Assembly: GCA_964521865.1 (NCBI GenBank)
Contig: CAZFTJ010000011.1
Span: 1-64,000 of the forward strand
Direction: 5' to 3'
Length of the DNA stretch: 64,000 nt
Source: CAYSRJ01 sp964521865
GTDB taxonomy: Bacteria > Spirochaetota > B62-G9 > DRHN01
The position numbers and the translations under genes were made by a program. Positions 52,480 to 60,905 of this stretch are shown piece by piece (position 1 is the first letter of the stretch; every line of letters begins with the position of its first letter). The notes beneath the pieces were generated by a model. The model searched no databases. It saw nothing but the letters and a program-made list of their open reading frames with translations, and was not told the origin of the DNA.

Positions 52480-53709
52480 TCAGCGCCTTCCCAAAAACCT
52501 GAAAGTCGCAACAAGCCCGATTATCACAAGCGCAATTATCCCGATCCCTGCCCATCCCCATACCTGGCTGGCCTTTACGGTTACCCTGAACTCCGCAGCG
52601 TCCTGGCTTCCATTTTCACCCTTTGCCTGCACCTTCAGCGAGTAGTCGCCCACAAGCGCTTCTTCATAGGGAGTAATTACCGCCTCGACCTGTTTGACGT
52701 CATTGGGCTTGATGGAATCTATCCTTTCCGGCTTGAACTCGATCTTCCAGTTTTCGGGCTTGAAGGTGGTAAAAACAATGTCTCGGTTTTCAACGGTTCC
52801 GGTGTTCTTCACATATATCGATATATTGGACTTTTCACCCGGACGTGCATCCAGAGACAAAAGCCCGCTCGGAGTACCGATCTTCAAACCATAGGAGCCG
52901 ATCAGAACAAGCTTTAACTCGGTATCGGCCTCAGCACCTTCCGTGCTTACCCCTACTTTCAGAGGATACTCCCCTGCCACTGCCGATAACGAGGGCTTCA
53001 CTTCCACATCCAGAACTTTACTCTGATTGGCCAGTATCTCGAGACTCGAGATGTATTTTGCCTTGATCTTCGACTCGTATGCGGGCTGAAAGCTGATATT
53101 CCATCCTTCGGGCCCGCTTGCAAAAAGCTTAAAAATTGCATCCCTGTCCAGCTCGCTTTTCACCATAACGGAAAACTCATAATCCCCCTGTACGGGACCT
53201 TTCAGGACGGGGTAGAAAGCGGTGAGCTTTATATTTCCGGAGGATTTTTTTGCTTCTGCCTTTTTTACCACTTCAACGGATACCTTCGCTTCCATCCTGA
53301 ATGCACCGTCCTCAGTTCGAGCTGCTATCCTGAAAAGATACCTTCCCGGCACGACGCTGTTTTGTGGAGTTGCCTTGAAGATCAGCGTTCTTTCATTACC
53401 GGCCGGCACATAAACGCCGGTCACCTCGAATTGATCTGTCTCAATGCTCGTTTCCCATCCCTGCGGCGCTTTATTCACCCACACAGCAACATCTTCGCCC
53501 CTTTTGCCCCGGTTTGTGAAAACAAGGTCTATGCTTATTTTTTTACCCTGGGGCACCCGTACTCCCGTATACTGTGCAGCCATTGTTATGGCTCTGTCCG
53601 GTTTGGCAGTAGTCTCTGCCTTTTTTTCCTGTGCAAAACCGGGAAAAGACAGAATAACAAAAGCCATCACCGCGATAAAAGAAAACAGGATAACCCTCGC
53701 CCGTTTCAT
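52480..53709 (-). CDS. NEW3-domain (NPCBM-associated) membrane-anchored protein
   Basis: A 409-residue extracytoplasmic protein. A signal peptide (to about 28, FPGFAQEKK) and a single C-terminal membrane helix (GWAGIGIIALVIIGLVATF) bracket three NEW3/Ig-like repeats. Each repeat has a phrase of the type GKKISIDLVFTNRGKRGEDVAVWV, the second a variant with DAIFKLFASGPEGWNISFQP, and the third YVKNTGTVENRDIVFTTFKPENWKIEF. Together with an ABC ATPase and ABC-2 permease downstream this is a well-known gene triad of unassigned cargo. The membrane helix and domains place it on the outer face of the inner membrane, where it may receive or shape the exported substrate. Confidence 0.85.
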   Translation of the reverse strand: MKRARVILFSFIAVMAFVILSFPGFAQEKKAETTAKPDRAITMAAQYTGVRVPQGKKISIDLVFTNRGKRGEDVAVWVNKAPQGWETSIETDQFEVTGVYVPAGNERTLIFKATPQNSVVPGRYLFRIAARTEDGAFRMEAKVSVEVVKKAEAKKSSGNIKLTAFYPVLKGPVQGDYEFSVMVKSELDRDAIFKLFASGPEGWNISFQPAYESKIKAKYISSLEILANQSKVLDVEVKPSLSAVAGEYPLKVGVSTEGAEADTELKLVLIGSYGLKIGTPSGLLSLDARPGEKSNISIYVKNTGTVENRDIVFTTFKPENWKIEFKPERIDSIKPNDVKQVEAVITPYEEALVGDYSLKVQAKGENGSQDAAEFRVTVKASQVWGWAGIGIIALVIIGLVATFRFLGRR

Positions 53710-54238
53710 CCGAACCCCCTTGCCGTTTCTCATCGAATAATTTTCTACCCCAATAATCCGCGAGCTTATATATTATGGTGCAAAGCCCGCCTGATAAAAA
53801 AGGATCCATCCCAGGGTATTGGGAAACAAAACCAATAACTCCACACGGATGAATCCAGTGGAATAAGCGATACGTACAGATGTACTATCAGTATAATAAT
53901 GGAAAACGACGCAATCAATGAGATTGTTCTTTTTATGTTCAGCCGGCCGCAGGTTTGATGAACGAGAATGGGTAAACCCCTATGGTCGGGGTGCGCTGCA
54001 TACGACAATGTCGCTTTTGAGCAGGTCGGACGAGCCCTTATGGATAAACCATATGGCTGCACTGCACTGAAAAACAGCGTGCGAATCTTTACGTTTGGAC
54101 TTTGGCTCTTTTAAAAATCTTCATTTTTACAGTTTCCCCGTCAATAACTATAAAAATAGTTGACAAATATTTAATTCGTGAATATATAGGTAGATGTGTA
54201 TACAGGTCTTATATAAACATTAAAAGAGGAGAGGTATA
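53710..54238. promoter_or_regulatory. Divergent promoter region, NEW3 operon and aminotransferase, with a GntR-type operator
   Basis: Plus-strand promoter: TTGACA (54160-54165), a 17-base spacer, then TATATA (54183-54188). The operator-like AGGTAGATGTGTATAC (54188-54203) begins in the last base of that -10, an ideal place for a repressor. Between about 53766 and 54062 a minus-strand open frame of 98 codons with one hydrophobic segment exists. It has no clear ribosome binding site or family, and I do not call it a gene. Confidence 0.6.
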
Positions 54239-55339
54239 ATGAAAAAAATGGAAGATTACTTTGTACCCTGGCTTAAAGGTGTGAAAATGTACATCTCGCC
54301 TCACATCGAGCTGGCCTGGCAGAATAAAAAGCTGCATAGGTTGATGTCCAATGAAAACCCCAATCCGCCCTCGACAAAAGTTATGGAAGCTATCAATTCC
54401 TACGGTAAAATCGCCAACAGGTACCCCGACCAGGGAACGGCGGTACGGAGCAAAATCGCCGACATAAACGGGCTTGACGGACCTGAAAACGTACTCATCG
54501 GCAACGGCTCGAGCGAAGTCTACGATATGATATGGAGAAGCTTTGTGGAGCCCGGCGAAGAAATAATTCAGCATACTCCCTGTTTCGGCATATACAAGCT
54601 CAGATGTATTGTTGTAGGAGGGAAGCTGGTATCGGTTCCAATGATGTACGATGATAGCGGGTTTCGCTACGACCCGGACAGCATAATCAAAGCCATTACA
54701 CCCAAAACCAAGATCATTGTCATAGCAAACCCGAATAATCCTACCGGGAACTTTATGGACACCGACGAGTTCGTCAAGGTCGCAGAAACGGGTCTTCCCT
54801 TCGTTGTGGATGAGGCGTATGTCGAGTATGCGGGCCTCGGCAGGTCGCAGGTGGGGCTGGTAAAGAAGTACCCGAATGTCATGGTAACGAGAACACTTTC
54901 CAAAGCGTACGGCCTGGCGGGCATGAGGTTCGGGTATATGCTCGGGTCAAAAGAAGTCATTGCCCAGATTGCCGCAACTCTTATCCCGTGGAATGTCGGC
55001 ACAATCCCCATGTGGGCGGCGCTTGCGGCTTTTGAAGACCAGGATGCCCTCAAAAAAAGGGTCGATTTCAACAACTCCCAGGTAAAATACTTTGAGGACG
55101 AGCTCAAAAATGTGGCGGGACTGAAGGTGTTTCACTCATACGGAAACTACATCCTTTTCGATGGAAAGGGAACGGGAAAGAAAGGCGACGACATGGTTGC
55201 CTTCGCTCAGGAAAAAGGCCTGATATTCAGACCGCAGGCGCCCATGTACGGAAGCGACGGGTTTTTCCGTATAACCATCGGAAGTGAAGAAGAGAATAAA
55301 ATGGCTGTTCGGGCGATAAAGGAGTTTTTCGCCGGTTAG
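54239..55339 (+). CDS. HisC-like pyridoxal-phosphate aminotransferase (class I/II)
   Basis: A 366-residue fold-type I PLP enzyme of the histidinol-phosphate aminotransferase family. It shows LMSNENPNPPSTKVMEAI near residue 35, the cofactor-contacting GNGSSEVYDMIWRSFVEPGEEII, NPNNPTGNFMDTDEF, VVDEAYVEYAG and the Schiff-base segment TRTLSKAYGLAGMRFGY, whose Lys binds PLP. Related proteins include CobD, which decarboxylates threonine phosphate, so the activity may not be histidine synthesis. Its promoter overlaps a GntR-type operator and no his genes are near, which favours a catabolic role with the choline-kinase-like protein and TRAP importer (inference). ATG 54239 follows AGAGGAG. Confidence 0.9.
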   Translation: MKKMEDYFVPWLKGVKMYISPHIELAWQNKKLHRLMSNENPNPPSTKVMEAINSYGKIANRYPDQGTAVRSKIADINGLDGPENVLIGNGSSEVYDMIWRSFVEPGEEIIQHTPCFGIYKLRCIVVGGKLVSVPMMYDDSGFRYDPDSIIKAITPKTKIIVIANPNNPTGNFMDTDEFVKVAETGLPFVVDEAYVEYAGLGRSQVGLVKKYPNVMVTRTLSKAYGLAGMRFGYMLGSKEVIAQIAATLIPWNVGTIPMWAALAAFEDQDALKKRVDFNNSQVKYFEDELKNVAGLKVFHSYGNYILFDGKGTGKKGDDMVAFAQEKGLIFRPQAPMYGSDGFFRITIGSEEENKMAVRAIKEFFAG

Positions 55340-55419
55340 GTTTTAATTCAAGACGTACGATCTTTGTCAGTACTGTTCATGACTGTTCTGTTTCTAGAGA
55401 TGGTGCCCTTTGTTATTTA

Positions 55420-55470
55420 TAATGCCGCTCACCGGCGGCGTTATCCGGATGCGAAGCGTACGGATAACGG
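55420..55470. repeat. Dispersed intergenic repeat, copy 2
   Basis: Modules in the order A-B. A (55420-55439) is identical over 20 bases to 48541-48560. B (55440 on) can fold as TTATCCG/CGGATAA around GATGCGAAGCGTA. It lies between the aminotransferase and transaldolase genes. Confidence 0.75.
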
Positions 55471-55550
55471 TGTTGAATTGCAGGGATAATTAAGCAGTTA
55501 ATTCAAAACAGCTTTTAACAAAGCAAATAATCATTAAGGAGGAGGAAACA

Positions 55551-56780
55551 ATGGCAGCAGAAAAAAGCCAAATGGAGCGTTTCAATGAAACGGGAGATAA
55601 TGTGGAGATATGGTGGGATTCTTCTCCTCTCGTATTCGAGTCCTGGAAGAAGCAGCGTATCAAGAGCAAGCCTCTCGAAAGGCGGGATGAGGAGGAGGAA
55701 GTACTCGACCGCTACTACATCTCCGACAAACCGATGGAGCAGTTGTTCAGGGGAGTAACGACAAATCCTCCGTTATCCGGGGCGGTAATAAAAGACGACC
55801 CTGCATTCTGGCGGGAATGGGTAATTGAAAAGAAGCGGCAGAATCCCGATGCGGGCACCCATGAGATATGGTGGATGACCTACAAAGAGGTGGTGAAGCG
55901 GGGAGCCGAGAAGTACCTGGGGGTATTTCGCGCATCGAATTACCAGCGCGGGTTTATATCGGGGCAGGTTGATCCTCGGGATTACGAAAATGAAGAAACG
56001 ATGAAGAAGCAGGCTCTCGAGCTTGCAGCGCTGAGTAATAATGTAATGATCAAGATACCGGGAACCGAGCAGGGGGTAAATGTACTACGATTTCTCACAT
56101 CAAAAGGGATAGCCACGAACTGTACGCTGGCATATATACTCCCGCAGTTTGCGACGGTTGCGCAGGCGGTAAAAGAGGGGATGGAGGAAGCAAAGCGTAA
56201 CGGTGTGGATCTGACGATGTGGCGGTCGGTGATCACGTCGATGACCGGACGGTATGAAGCGCTTGGTAATTTTCAGAAGGAATCCGAAAAACTCGGAATC
56301 GAGCTCACGGAAGCGGATATACGGTGGGCGAGCATCGGGATGTTCCAGAAGGCGATCAACTATATGGCGGAGAACGGATATCCGAGCAAGATGCTTATCT
56401 GTTCGATGCGAAACGGTCCTGTTGTGGACGGCAAGACGCGGTTATGGCATTTTGAGAAGCTTGCAGGAGCAGATGCGGTATTCACCTGTCCTCCGAAGTA
56501 CATCAATCAGGTCGATGAGACCGGTGCCGATATAGAGTTTGACAGGGATGGGTGGAAAGAGCAGATGCCTGATGAGGTGCTTGACAAACTGATGAAGTTT
56601 CAGTATTTCCTGGAGGCCTATGATCCGAAGGGGCTGGAGCCGCCGCAGTTCAATACGCATCCTGCGACGATAGAAACTGCAAAGCAGTTCAGCGCGGCAA
56701 CCGACGAGATGGAAAACTTCATAGCCGATGCGATCAACAATGCCCCCATCAAGTCGAGACAGGTGATTTCGGTTAGCTGA
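55551..56780 (+). CDS. Transaldolase-family protein, long form
   Basis: A 409-residue member of the transaldolase superfamily. Key parts are the early Asp in IWWDSSPLVFESWKKQ, the GVTTNPPLSGAVIKDDP segment (family LTTNPTI), the Schiff-base Lys in NNVMIKIPGTEQGVNVL near residue 168 and NCTLAYILPQF. It is longer than the usual 220-320-residue forms, with an extended N-terminus and a C-terminal helical part. It would act on a sugar or sugar-derived phosphate through a dihydroxyacetone-like Schiff base. AAGGAGGAGG precedes ATG 55551. It lies between the GntR-controlled aminotransferase and the TRAP genes, followed by a strong terminator, so it probably shares the aminotransferase transcript. Confidence 0.88.
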   Translation: MAAEKSQMERFNETGDNVEIWWDSSPLVFESWKKQRIKSKPLERRDEEEEVLDRYYISDKPMEQLFRGVTTNPPLSGAVIKDDPAFWREWVIEKKRQNPDAGTHEIWWMTYKEVVKRGAEKYLGVFRASNYQRGFISGQVDPRDYENEETMKKQALELAALSNNVMIKIPGTEQGVNVLRFLTSKGIATNCTLAYILPQFATVAQAVKEGMEEAKRNGVDLTMWRSVITSMTGRYEALGNFQKESEKLGIELTEADIRWASIGMFQKAINYMAENGYPSKMLICSMRNGPVVDGKTRLWHFEKLAGADAVFTCPPKYINQVDETGADIEFDRDGWKEQMPDEVLDKLMKFQYFLEAYDPKGLEPPQFNTHPATIETAKQFSAATDEMENFIADAINNAPIKSRQVISVS

Positions 56781-56823
56781 AAAATCGTAGTTTTTGATTT
56801 TTTGACGGCAACGTCATGCATAC

Positions 56824-56864
56824 AGCAGGGAAAACGGGTTTCCGTGTTCCCTGCTCCTCTTTTT
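56824..56864 (+). terminator. Intrinsic terminator after the transaldolase gene
   Basis: A long stem AGCAGGGAA (56824-56832) pairs with TTCCCTGCT (56847-56855), with an inner ACGG/CCGT pairing over GTTT. It is followed by the T-rich CCTCTTTTT (56856-56864). It ends the aminotransferase-transaldolase transcript before the TRAP promoter. Confidence 0.85.
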
Positions 56865-57383
56865 AAGGCCCTTGATTGTGATATCTTCCCTCCTTGAATA
56901 CATATTTACTACATATTTTGAAGAGCGCTTGAGCGAAAATACATGCATACACAAAGCGATAGAATAAATTTCTGCAGATATACTGTAAGAACAAAAAAAA
57001 AGATCGCTCCTTTTTAGTAAAATTTAAATGAAATCTCTATTTTTTTCTTGACAAAAGAAATTTTTGTTGTAGAATATGACAACCTCTCATTAAATAAAGG
57101 TATATAGGTAGACAGGTATACTTGTAGAAAATTATAGGCAAGTGGATGTTCAAACCAGCACGTGGCTGATTGTTTTTACCTGAACTCAGTCGTTTTTAAT
57201 CATTTTGAATAATAAAGAGACTGCCATATTTCAGAATCCTGACATTAAAATAAAAATCTTAACGAACAAAACCATACTTACGGGAAAGTATAAAAACAAA
57301 ATATTAAAGGAGGTTTGTTGCATGAAAAAAATGTTTTAGAGTATGTTTCATCCATGAAAACAAAAATCTTTAGAGGAGGATTT
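56865..57383 (+). promoter_or_regulatory. TRAP-operon promoter region with GntR-type operator and leader ORF
   Basis: Promoter: TTGACA (57048-57053), a 16-base spacer and TAGAAT (57070-57075). The operator-like AGGTAGACAGGTATAC (57106-57121) lies just past the expected start site. The leader of about 300 bases is AT-rich. It carries AAAGGAGG (57306-57313) before a five-codon ORF (57322-57339, MKKMF), ahead of dctP's own AGAGGAGG (57372-57379). No other gene is seen. Confidence 0.6.
57322..57339 (+). CDS. Five-residue leader peptide ORF upstream of dctP
   Basis: ATG AAA AAA ATG TTT TAG with a near-perfect ribosome binding site (AAAGGAGG, 57306-57313). Its stop lies 44 bases before the dctP start. 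It is too short to be a functional protein; it could be a translated leader or the relic of an earlier dctP start. Confidence 0.35.
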   Translation: MKKMF

Positions 57384-58493
57384 ATGATGAAGAGAAAGAA
57401 GATGCAAAAGTTTCTCATCGTTGCTTTTTTGGTACTCGCGCTGGCAGTATTTTTACCTATGATGGGCGGGTGTCAAAAAAAAGCTGCTGAAAAACAGGCG
57501 GCTGCTCCTGCTGAAAAAAAAGGAGAAGCGCCGGAAGGACAGATCAGGTGGAGGCTTCAATCGTATGCCGGTGCTGCCCTGAATGAGTACGTGGTCAAGA
57601 ACGCGATGGAGGAGTTCAATACGGCAGCGAACGGAGAGATGGTCATCGACGTATATTCGGCTGATGAGCTCGTGCCCCAGAGCGAGCTGTTTCGCGCGTT
57701 GCAGGAGGGAACGGTCGACGCGGTCTGCAGTGACGATCAATCAATGGCGTCCCCTGTAGATGTTGCTATATTTTCCGCATACTTCCCACTTGCACAGCGA
57801 TACGGAATAGATGTCGACGTACTGTGGAACTGGTACGGGCTGAACGACATCTGGAAGGAAGCCTATGACGAGGTGGACGGCGTCACCTGGATAAGCCAGG
57901 GAAGCTGGGACCCGTGCAACTTTGCCACTACAAAACCACTCAGACACCTTGACGACTTCAAGGGATTGAGAATGTATATGTTTCCGGCAGGTGGTAAGTT
58001 CATGCAGCGATTCGGCGTCGTACCGATGGTCCTTCCCTATGAGGATGTTCAGATGTCCATTCAAACAGGTGTGCTTGACGGCGTTGCCTGGTCGGGTATT
58101 ACCGAGGATTATACGGTCGGGTGGGCCGATGTTACCGACTATTACCTGACGAACCCCATATCCGGTGCCTGGTCAGGCGGCTGGTTCGTTCACACCGCGT
58201 CATGGGACAAGCTGCCCGATCACCTGAAGCAATTGTTCAGACTGGCAGTGGACAAATCACACTACTACAGGGTGAACTGGTACTGGTGGGGAGAGGCTCA
58301 CTACCGTACACAGGGAAAGAAACTGCAACTCACCTCAATTCCCGCTAATGAGTGGAAGAAGGTTGAGGATGAGGCACTCAAGTTCTGGGATGAAATCGCT
58401 AAAGAGAGCCCGAGGAATGCCAAGGTAGTGGAGATATTCAAACAGTATAACAAAATCATGGAGGAAGCAGGTCCTCCCTATCGTTATGATTGA
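57384..58493 (+). CDS. dctP: TRAP transporter substrate-binding lipoprotein, DctP family
   Basis: A 369-residue TRAP solute receptor. The signal ends in the lipobox LPMMGGC (Cys about 30), so it is membrane-anchored, followed by a low-complexity KAAEKQAAAPAEKK linker. The body has the DctP phrases GEMVIDVYSADELVPQSELFRALQEGTVDAVC and LRHLDDFKGLRMYMFPAGGKFMQRFGVVPM, where the conserved Arg contacts the ligand carboxylate in the family. YEDVQMSIQTGVLDGVAWSG is also present. The start is ATG 57384 or 57387 behind AGAGGAGG. It is transcribed from a promoter carrying a GntR-type operator. The substrate is likely an organic acid or related anion, not assignable further. Confidence 0.93.
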   Translation: MMKRKKMQKFLIVAFLVLALAVFLPMMGGCQKKAAEKQAAAPAEKKGEAPEGQIRWRLQSYAGAALNEYVVKNAMEEFNTAANGEMVIDVYSADELVPQSELFRALQEGTVDAVCSDDQSMASPVDVAIFSAYFPLAQRYGIDVDVLWNWYGLNDIWKEAYDEVDGVTWISQGSWDPCNFATTKPLRHLDDFKGLRMYMFPAGGKFMQRFGVVPMVLPYEDVQMSIQTGVLDGVAWSGITEDYTVGWADVTDYYLTNPISGAWSGGWFVHTASWDKLPDHLKQLFRLAVDKSHYYRVNWYWWGEAHYRTQGKKLQLTSIPANEWKKVEDEALKFWDEIAKESPRNAKVVEIFKQYNKIMEEAGPPYRYD

Positions 58494-58898
58494 GAGGGGT
58501 CTGATTTTGCACGAAAAGTTACCGCTCCCGGTAGAACGCCGGGAGTGGTAAATCTCCTATTTTTGAACACGTGTCATATGCAATATTTAATTTTAAATAT
58601 TTTATCTCAATAGTAGAGTTTATCATCAACACATGCATCTCCGGTGAGATCGATCCTGAGCAGGACCGGGTATAAAAAAGCAACTTAATCGAAGGTACTT
58701 GAAAGCGAGAGCAATTGTATCAACACCGCACGGCTTGGATTTTTACAAAAGTATTTATTGAGAGGTGCTGTATAGAAGCAGGTAAATACGGGAATTGATA
58801 TTTTGTCGTTTCGGGGTTAACAGGGTGTAAACCTCACACTCTCTGATAATTACAGATTAATGATGAGTCCATGACTTAAGAAGAACGGAGGGAGTGAA
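58494..58898. other. Long gap between dctP and dctQ with a strong hairpin
   Basis: No gene. ACCGCTCCCGG (58521-58531) pairs with CCGGGAGTGGT (58539-58549), one G-T wobble, loop TAGAACG, with only a weak T-run after it. This hairpin shortly after dctP could stabilise its mRNA or partly terminate, raising receptor over membrane subunits. The remaining sequence to 58890 shows nothing recognisable apart from the dctQ ribosome binding site GGAGGG. Confidence 0.6.
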
Positions 58899-59414
58899 AT
58901 GTGGAAAGCAGCAAAATCTTATGTGAAAATATTGGACCGCATAAGCAGGGTAACGGGAGAATTTGCGATGTTTCTTGTAATGGCATTGATGGGTATACTG
59001 GTGTATGAATCGGTTATGAGGACAGTGTTCAACCGCCCCCATATATGGTCAGTGGAAGTCTCGGCGTTCATTATGACCGCCCAGTATCTTATCGGCGGCG
59101 GATACTCTCTGATTCTCAGGGGCCATGTACGGATGGACCTGTTCTATCACAGGCTTTCGGAGAGGGGACAGGCGATCGCCGATATGATTACCTTTTTCCC
59201 TTTCACGCTCTTTTACCTGGGCTTACTCCTGTTCGGTGGAATCAAGGGTATTCAGTATGCACTTCTATTTCATCAAAAATCCTATACCATATGGGCGCCG
59301 CCTATGGCTCCCATCAAGTTCATTATGGTAGGAGGCATCGCACTGATGTTGCTCCAGTCAATAGCAGAGTTCATTAAAAGTTTAGCAACAATACGGGGGG
59401 AGGAGATAACATGA
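58899..59414 (+). CDS. dctQ: TRAP transporter small membrane subunit, DctQ family
   Basis: A 171-residue protein with four membrane helices (FAMFLVMALMGILVYESVMR, VSAFIMTAQYLIGGGYSLILRGHVRMDLFY, ITFFPFTLFYLGLLLFG, FIMVGGIALMLLQSI). The GHVRMDLFY segment is a DctQ hallmark. ATG 58899 follows ACGGAGGGAG. Its stop overlaps the dctM start by ATGA. It works with dctM and the lipoprotein receptor in sodium-driven uptake (family knowledge). Confidence 0.93.
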   Translation: MWKAAKSYVKILDRISRVTGEFAMFLVMALMGILVYESVMRTVFNRPHIWSVEVSAFIMTAQYLIGGGYSLILRGHVRMDLFYHRLSERGQAIADMITFFPFTLFYLGLLLFGGIKGIQYALLFHQKSYTIWAPPMAPIKFIMVGGIALMLLQSIAEFIKSLATIRGEEIT

Positions 59415-60733
59415 ACTATACGTTGATTGGAATTCTTATCTTTGTCGCGATGCTTGCATCGCTTATAACCGGACGTCAAATATTCGCGGTTATCGGCGGT
59501 GTTGGGTGTGCTTTCGCCCTCGTACTGTGGGGCAAGGGCGGCTCTGCGCTTGCATTCCAGGCAAGTTTCAAGCTATTAAACTGGTATTCGCTTATGACGT
59601 TGCCTTTATTTGTATATATGGGGTATATGTTTTCAGTATCCGGAATAGCGGACGACCTATACACGATGTTTCATGTATGGATGGGCCCGGTTAGAGGAGG
59701 CCTGGCCTTAGGAACTATTGCGCTTCAGGCCGTGATAGCGGCGATGAACGGCCTGAGTGTAGCGGGTATGGCGATTGGATCGGCCATTGCGCTGCCTGAA
59801 ATGCTCAAGCGAAAATACGACAAGGTTATGATCACCGGGGTAATACAGGCCGGCAGCTCCCTTGGAATTATGATTCCGCCGAGTGTTGTCCTGGTACTTT
59901 ACGCAATGATTGCGCGCCAACCCGTCGGACAGCTGTGGCTTGCAGGCATCTTACCCGGTATTATGCTGGCATTTCTTTTTATGATCTACATAGTCATCAG
60001 ATGCCTGATACAGAAAGATCTGGGCCCGGCACTTTCCAAGGAGGAAAGGGACAGATATTCTTGGAAAGATAAGCTCAAACTGCTCCGGGCCTCACTGCTT
60101 CCAATATTAATTATCTTTTTTATGTCCGGACTCTTTTTTATGGGCGTAACAAGTCTGTTCGAAAGTGCAGCGGTAGGTGCGGCAATGACTACGATTGCTG
60201 CTCTCATCAACAGACGATTGACCTGGCAGAACTTCAATGAAGTGCTGCGCGAAACTCTCAGCGTAACGTGCATGTTCATGTGGGTAATTATGGCAGCTCT
60301 TGCCTTCGGGTCTATATATGACGGTCTCGGCGCCGTGCACGGATTCGAGAAAATGTTTCTCGCACACGGCATGACTCCATGGGAAGTTATTGCAGTAATG
60401 GGGCTTACCTATATTCTGTTAGGGATGTTTCTCGATGACACCGCAATGCTTATCATTGTTGCTCCTCTATATGTTCCCCTGGTTATTAAGCTTGGCTTCA
60501 GCCCGATCTGGTACGGTGTTCTTTATACAATAACCTGTCAGATTGCGTACCTGACTCCTCCTTTCGGTTACAACCTGTTTCTAATGCGGGCAATGGCTCC
60601 CAAGGAGATAACGCTTGCAGACATCTATAAATCGGTTTGGCCCTTTGTCATGGTTATGGTTATCGGTATGCTTCTCGTGATGGTGTTTCCAGACATAGCT
60701 TTATGGCTGCCCAGGAAATATTTTGTAAAGTAA
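59411..60733 (+). CDS. dctM: TRAP transporter large membrane subunit, DctM family
   Basis: A 440-residue permease with about twelve hydrophobic helices. Characteristic segments are TLPLFVYMGYMFSVSGIADDLY, AMNGLSVAGMAIGSAIALPEM, AGSSLGIMIPPSVVLVLYAMIA, an acidic helix LLGMFLDDTAMLIIVAPLYVPLV and ITCQIAYLTPPFGYNLFLMRA. It uses the sodium gradient to import the DctP-bound substrate. It overlaps dctQ by 4 bases. A UspA gene follows 172 bases on, a common TRAP companion (as TeaD). Confidence 0.94.
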   Translation: MNYTLIGILIFVAMLASLITGRQIFAVIGGVGCAFALVLWGKGGSALAFQASFKLLNWYSLMTLPLFVYMGYMFSVSGIADDLYTMFHVWMGPVRGGLALGTIALQAVIAAMNGLSVAGMAIGSAIALPEMLKRKYDKVMITGVIQAGSSLGIMIPPSVVLVLYAMIARQPVGQLWLAGILPGIMLAFLFMIYIVIRCLIQKDLGPALSKEERDRYSWKDKLKLLRASLLPILIIFFMSGLFFMGVTSLFESAAVGAAMTTIAALINRRLTWQNFNEVLRETLSVTCMFMWVIMAALAFGSIYDGLGAVHGFEKMFLAHGMTPWEVIAVMGLTYILLGMFLDDTAMLIIVAPLYVPLVIKLGFSPIWYGVLYTITCQIAYLTPPFGYNLFLMRAMAPKEITLADIYKSVWPFVMVMVIGMLLVMVFPDIALWLPRKYFVK

Positions 60734-60905
60734 GTGTCGGTTTTATATTTAATGGTGCCGGTTACCGGAACTGTGAGCACATATATGGTTTTATTCATTT
60801 AATTAACGTTTAAACCGTTTGAATTCGGAAGTTCACGTGATTATTGTTAGGAAATAAATTTCGATACATGGCAATGACGCCTTGAGAAGCTGAGGGAGGA
60901 AAAGC

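Noticed and set aside
53766..54062. A 98-codon minus-strand frame with a hydrophobic segment
   Set aside because: No ribosome binding site, no family resemblance, and it spans a region expected to hold promoters.
54239..55339. Histidine biosynthesis gene hisC
   Set aside because: No other his genes nearby, and the promoter carries a GntR-type operator, so the name would overstate what the sequence shows.
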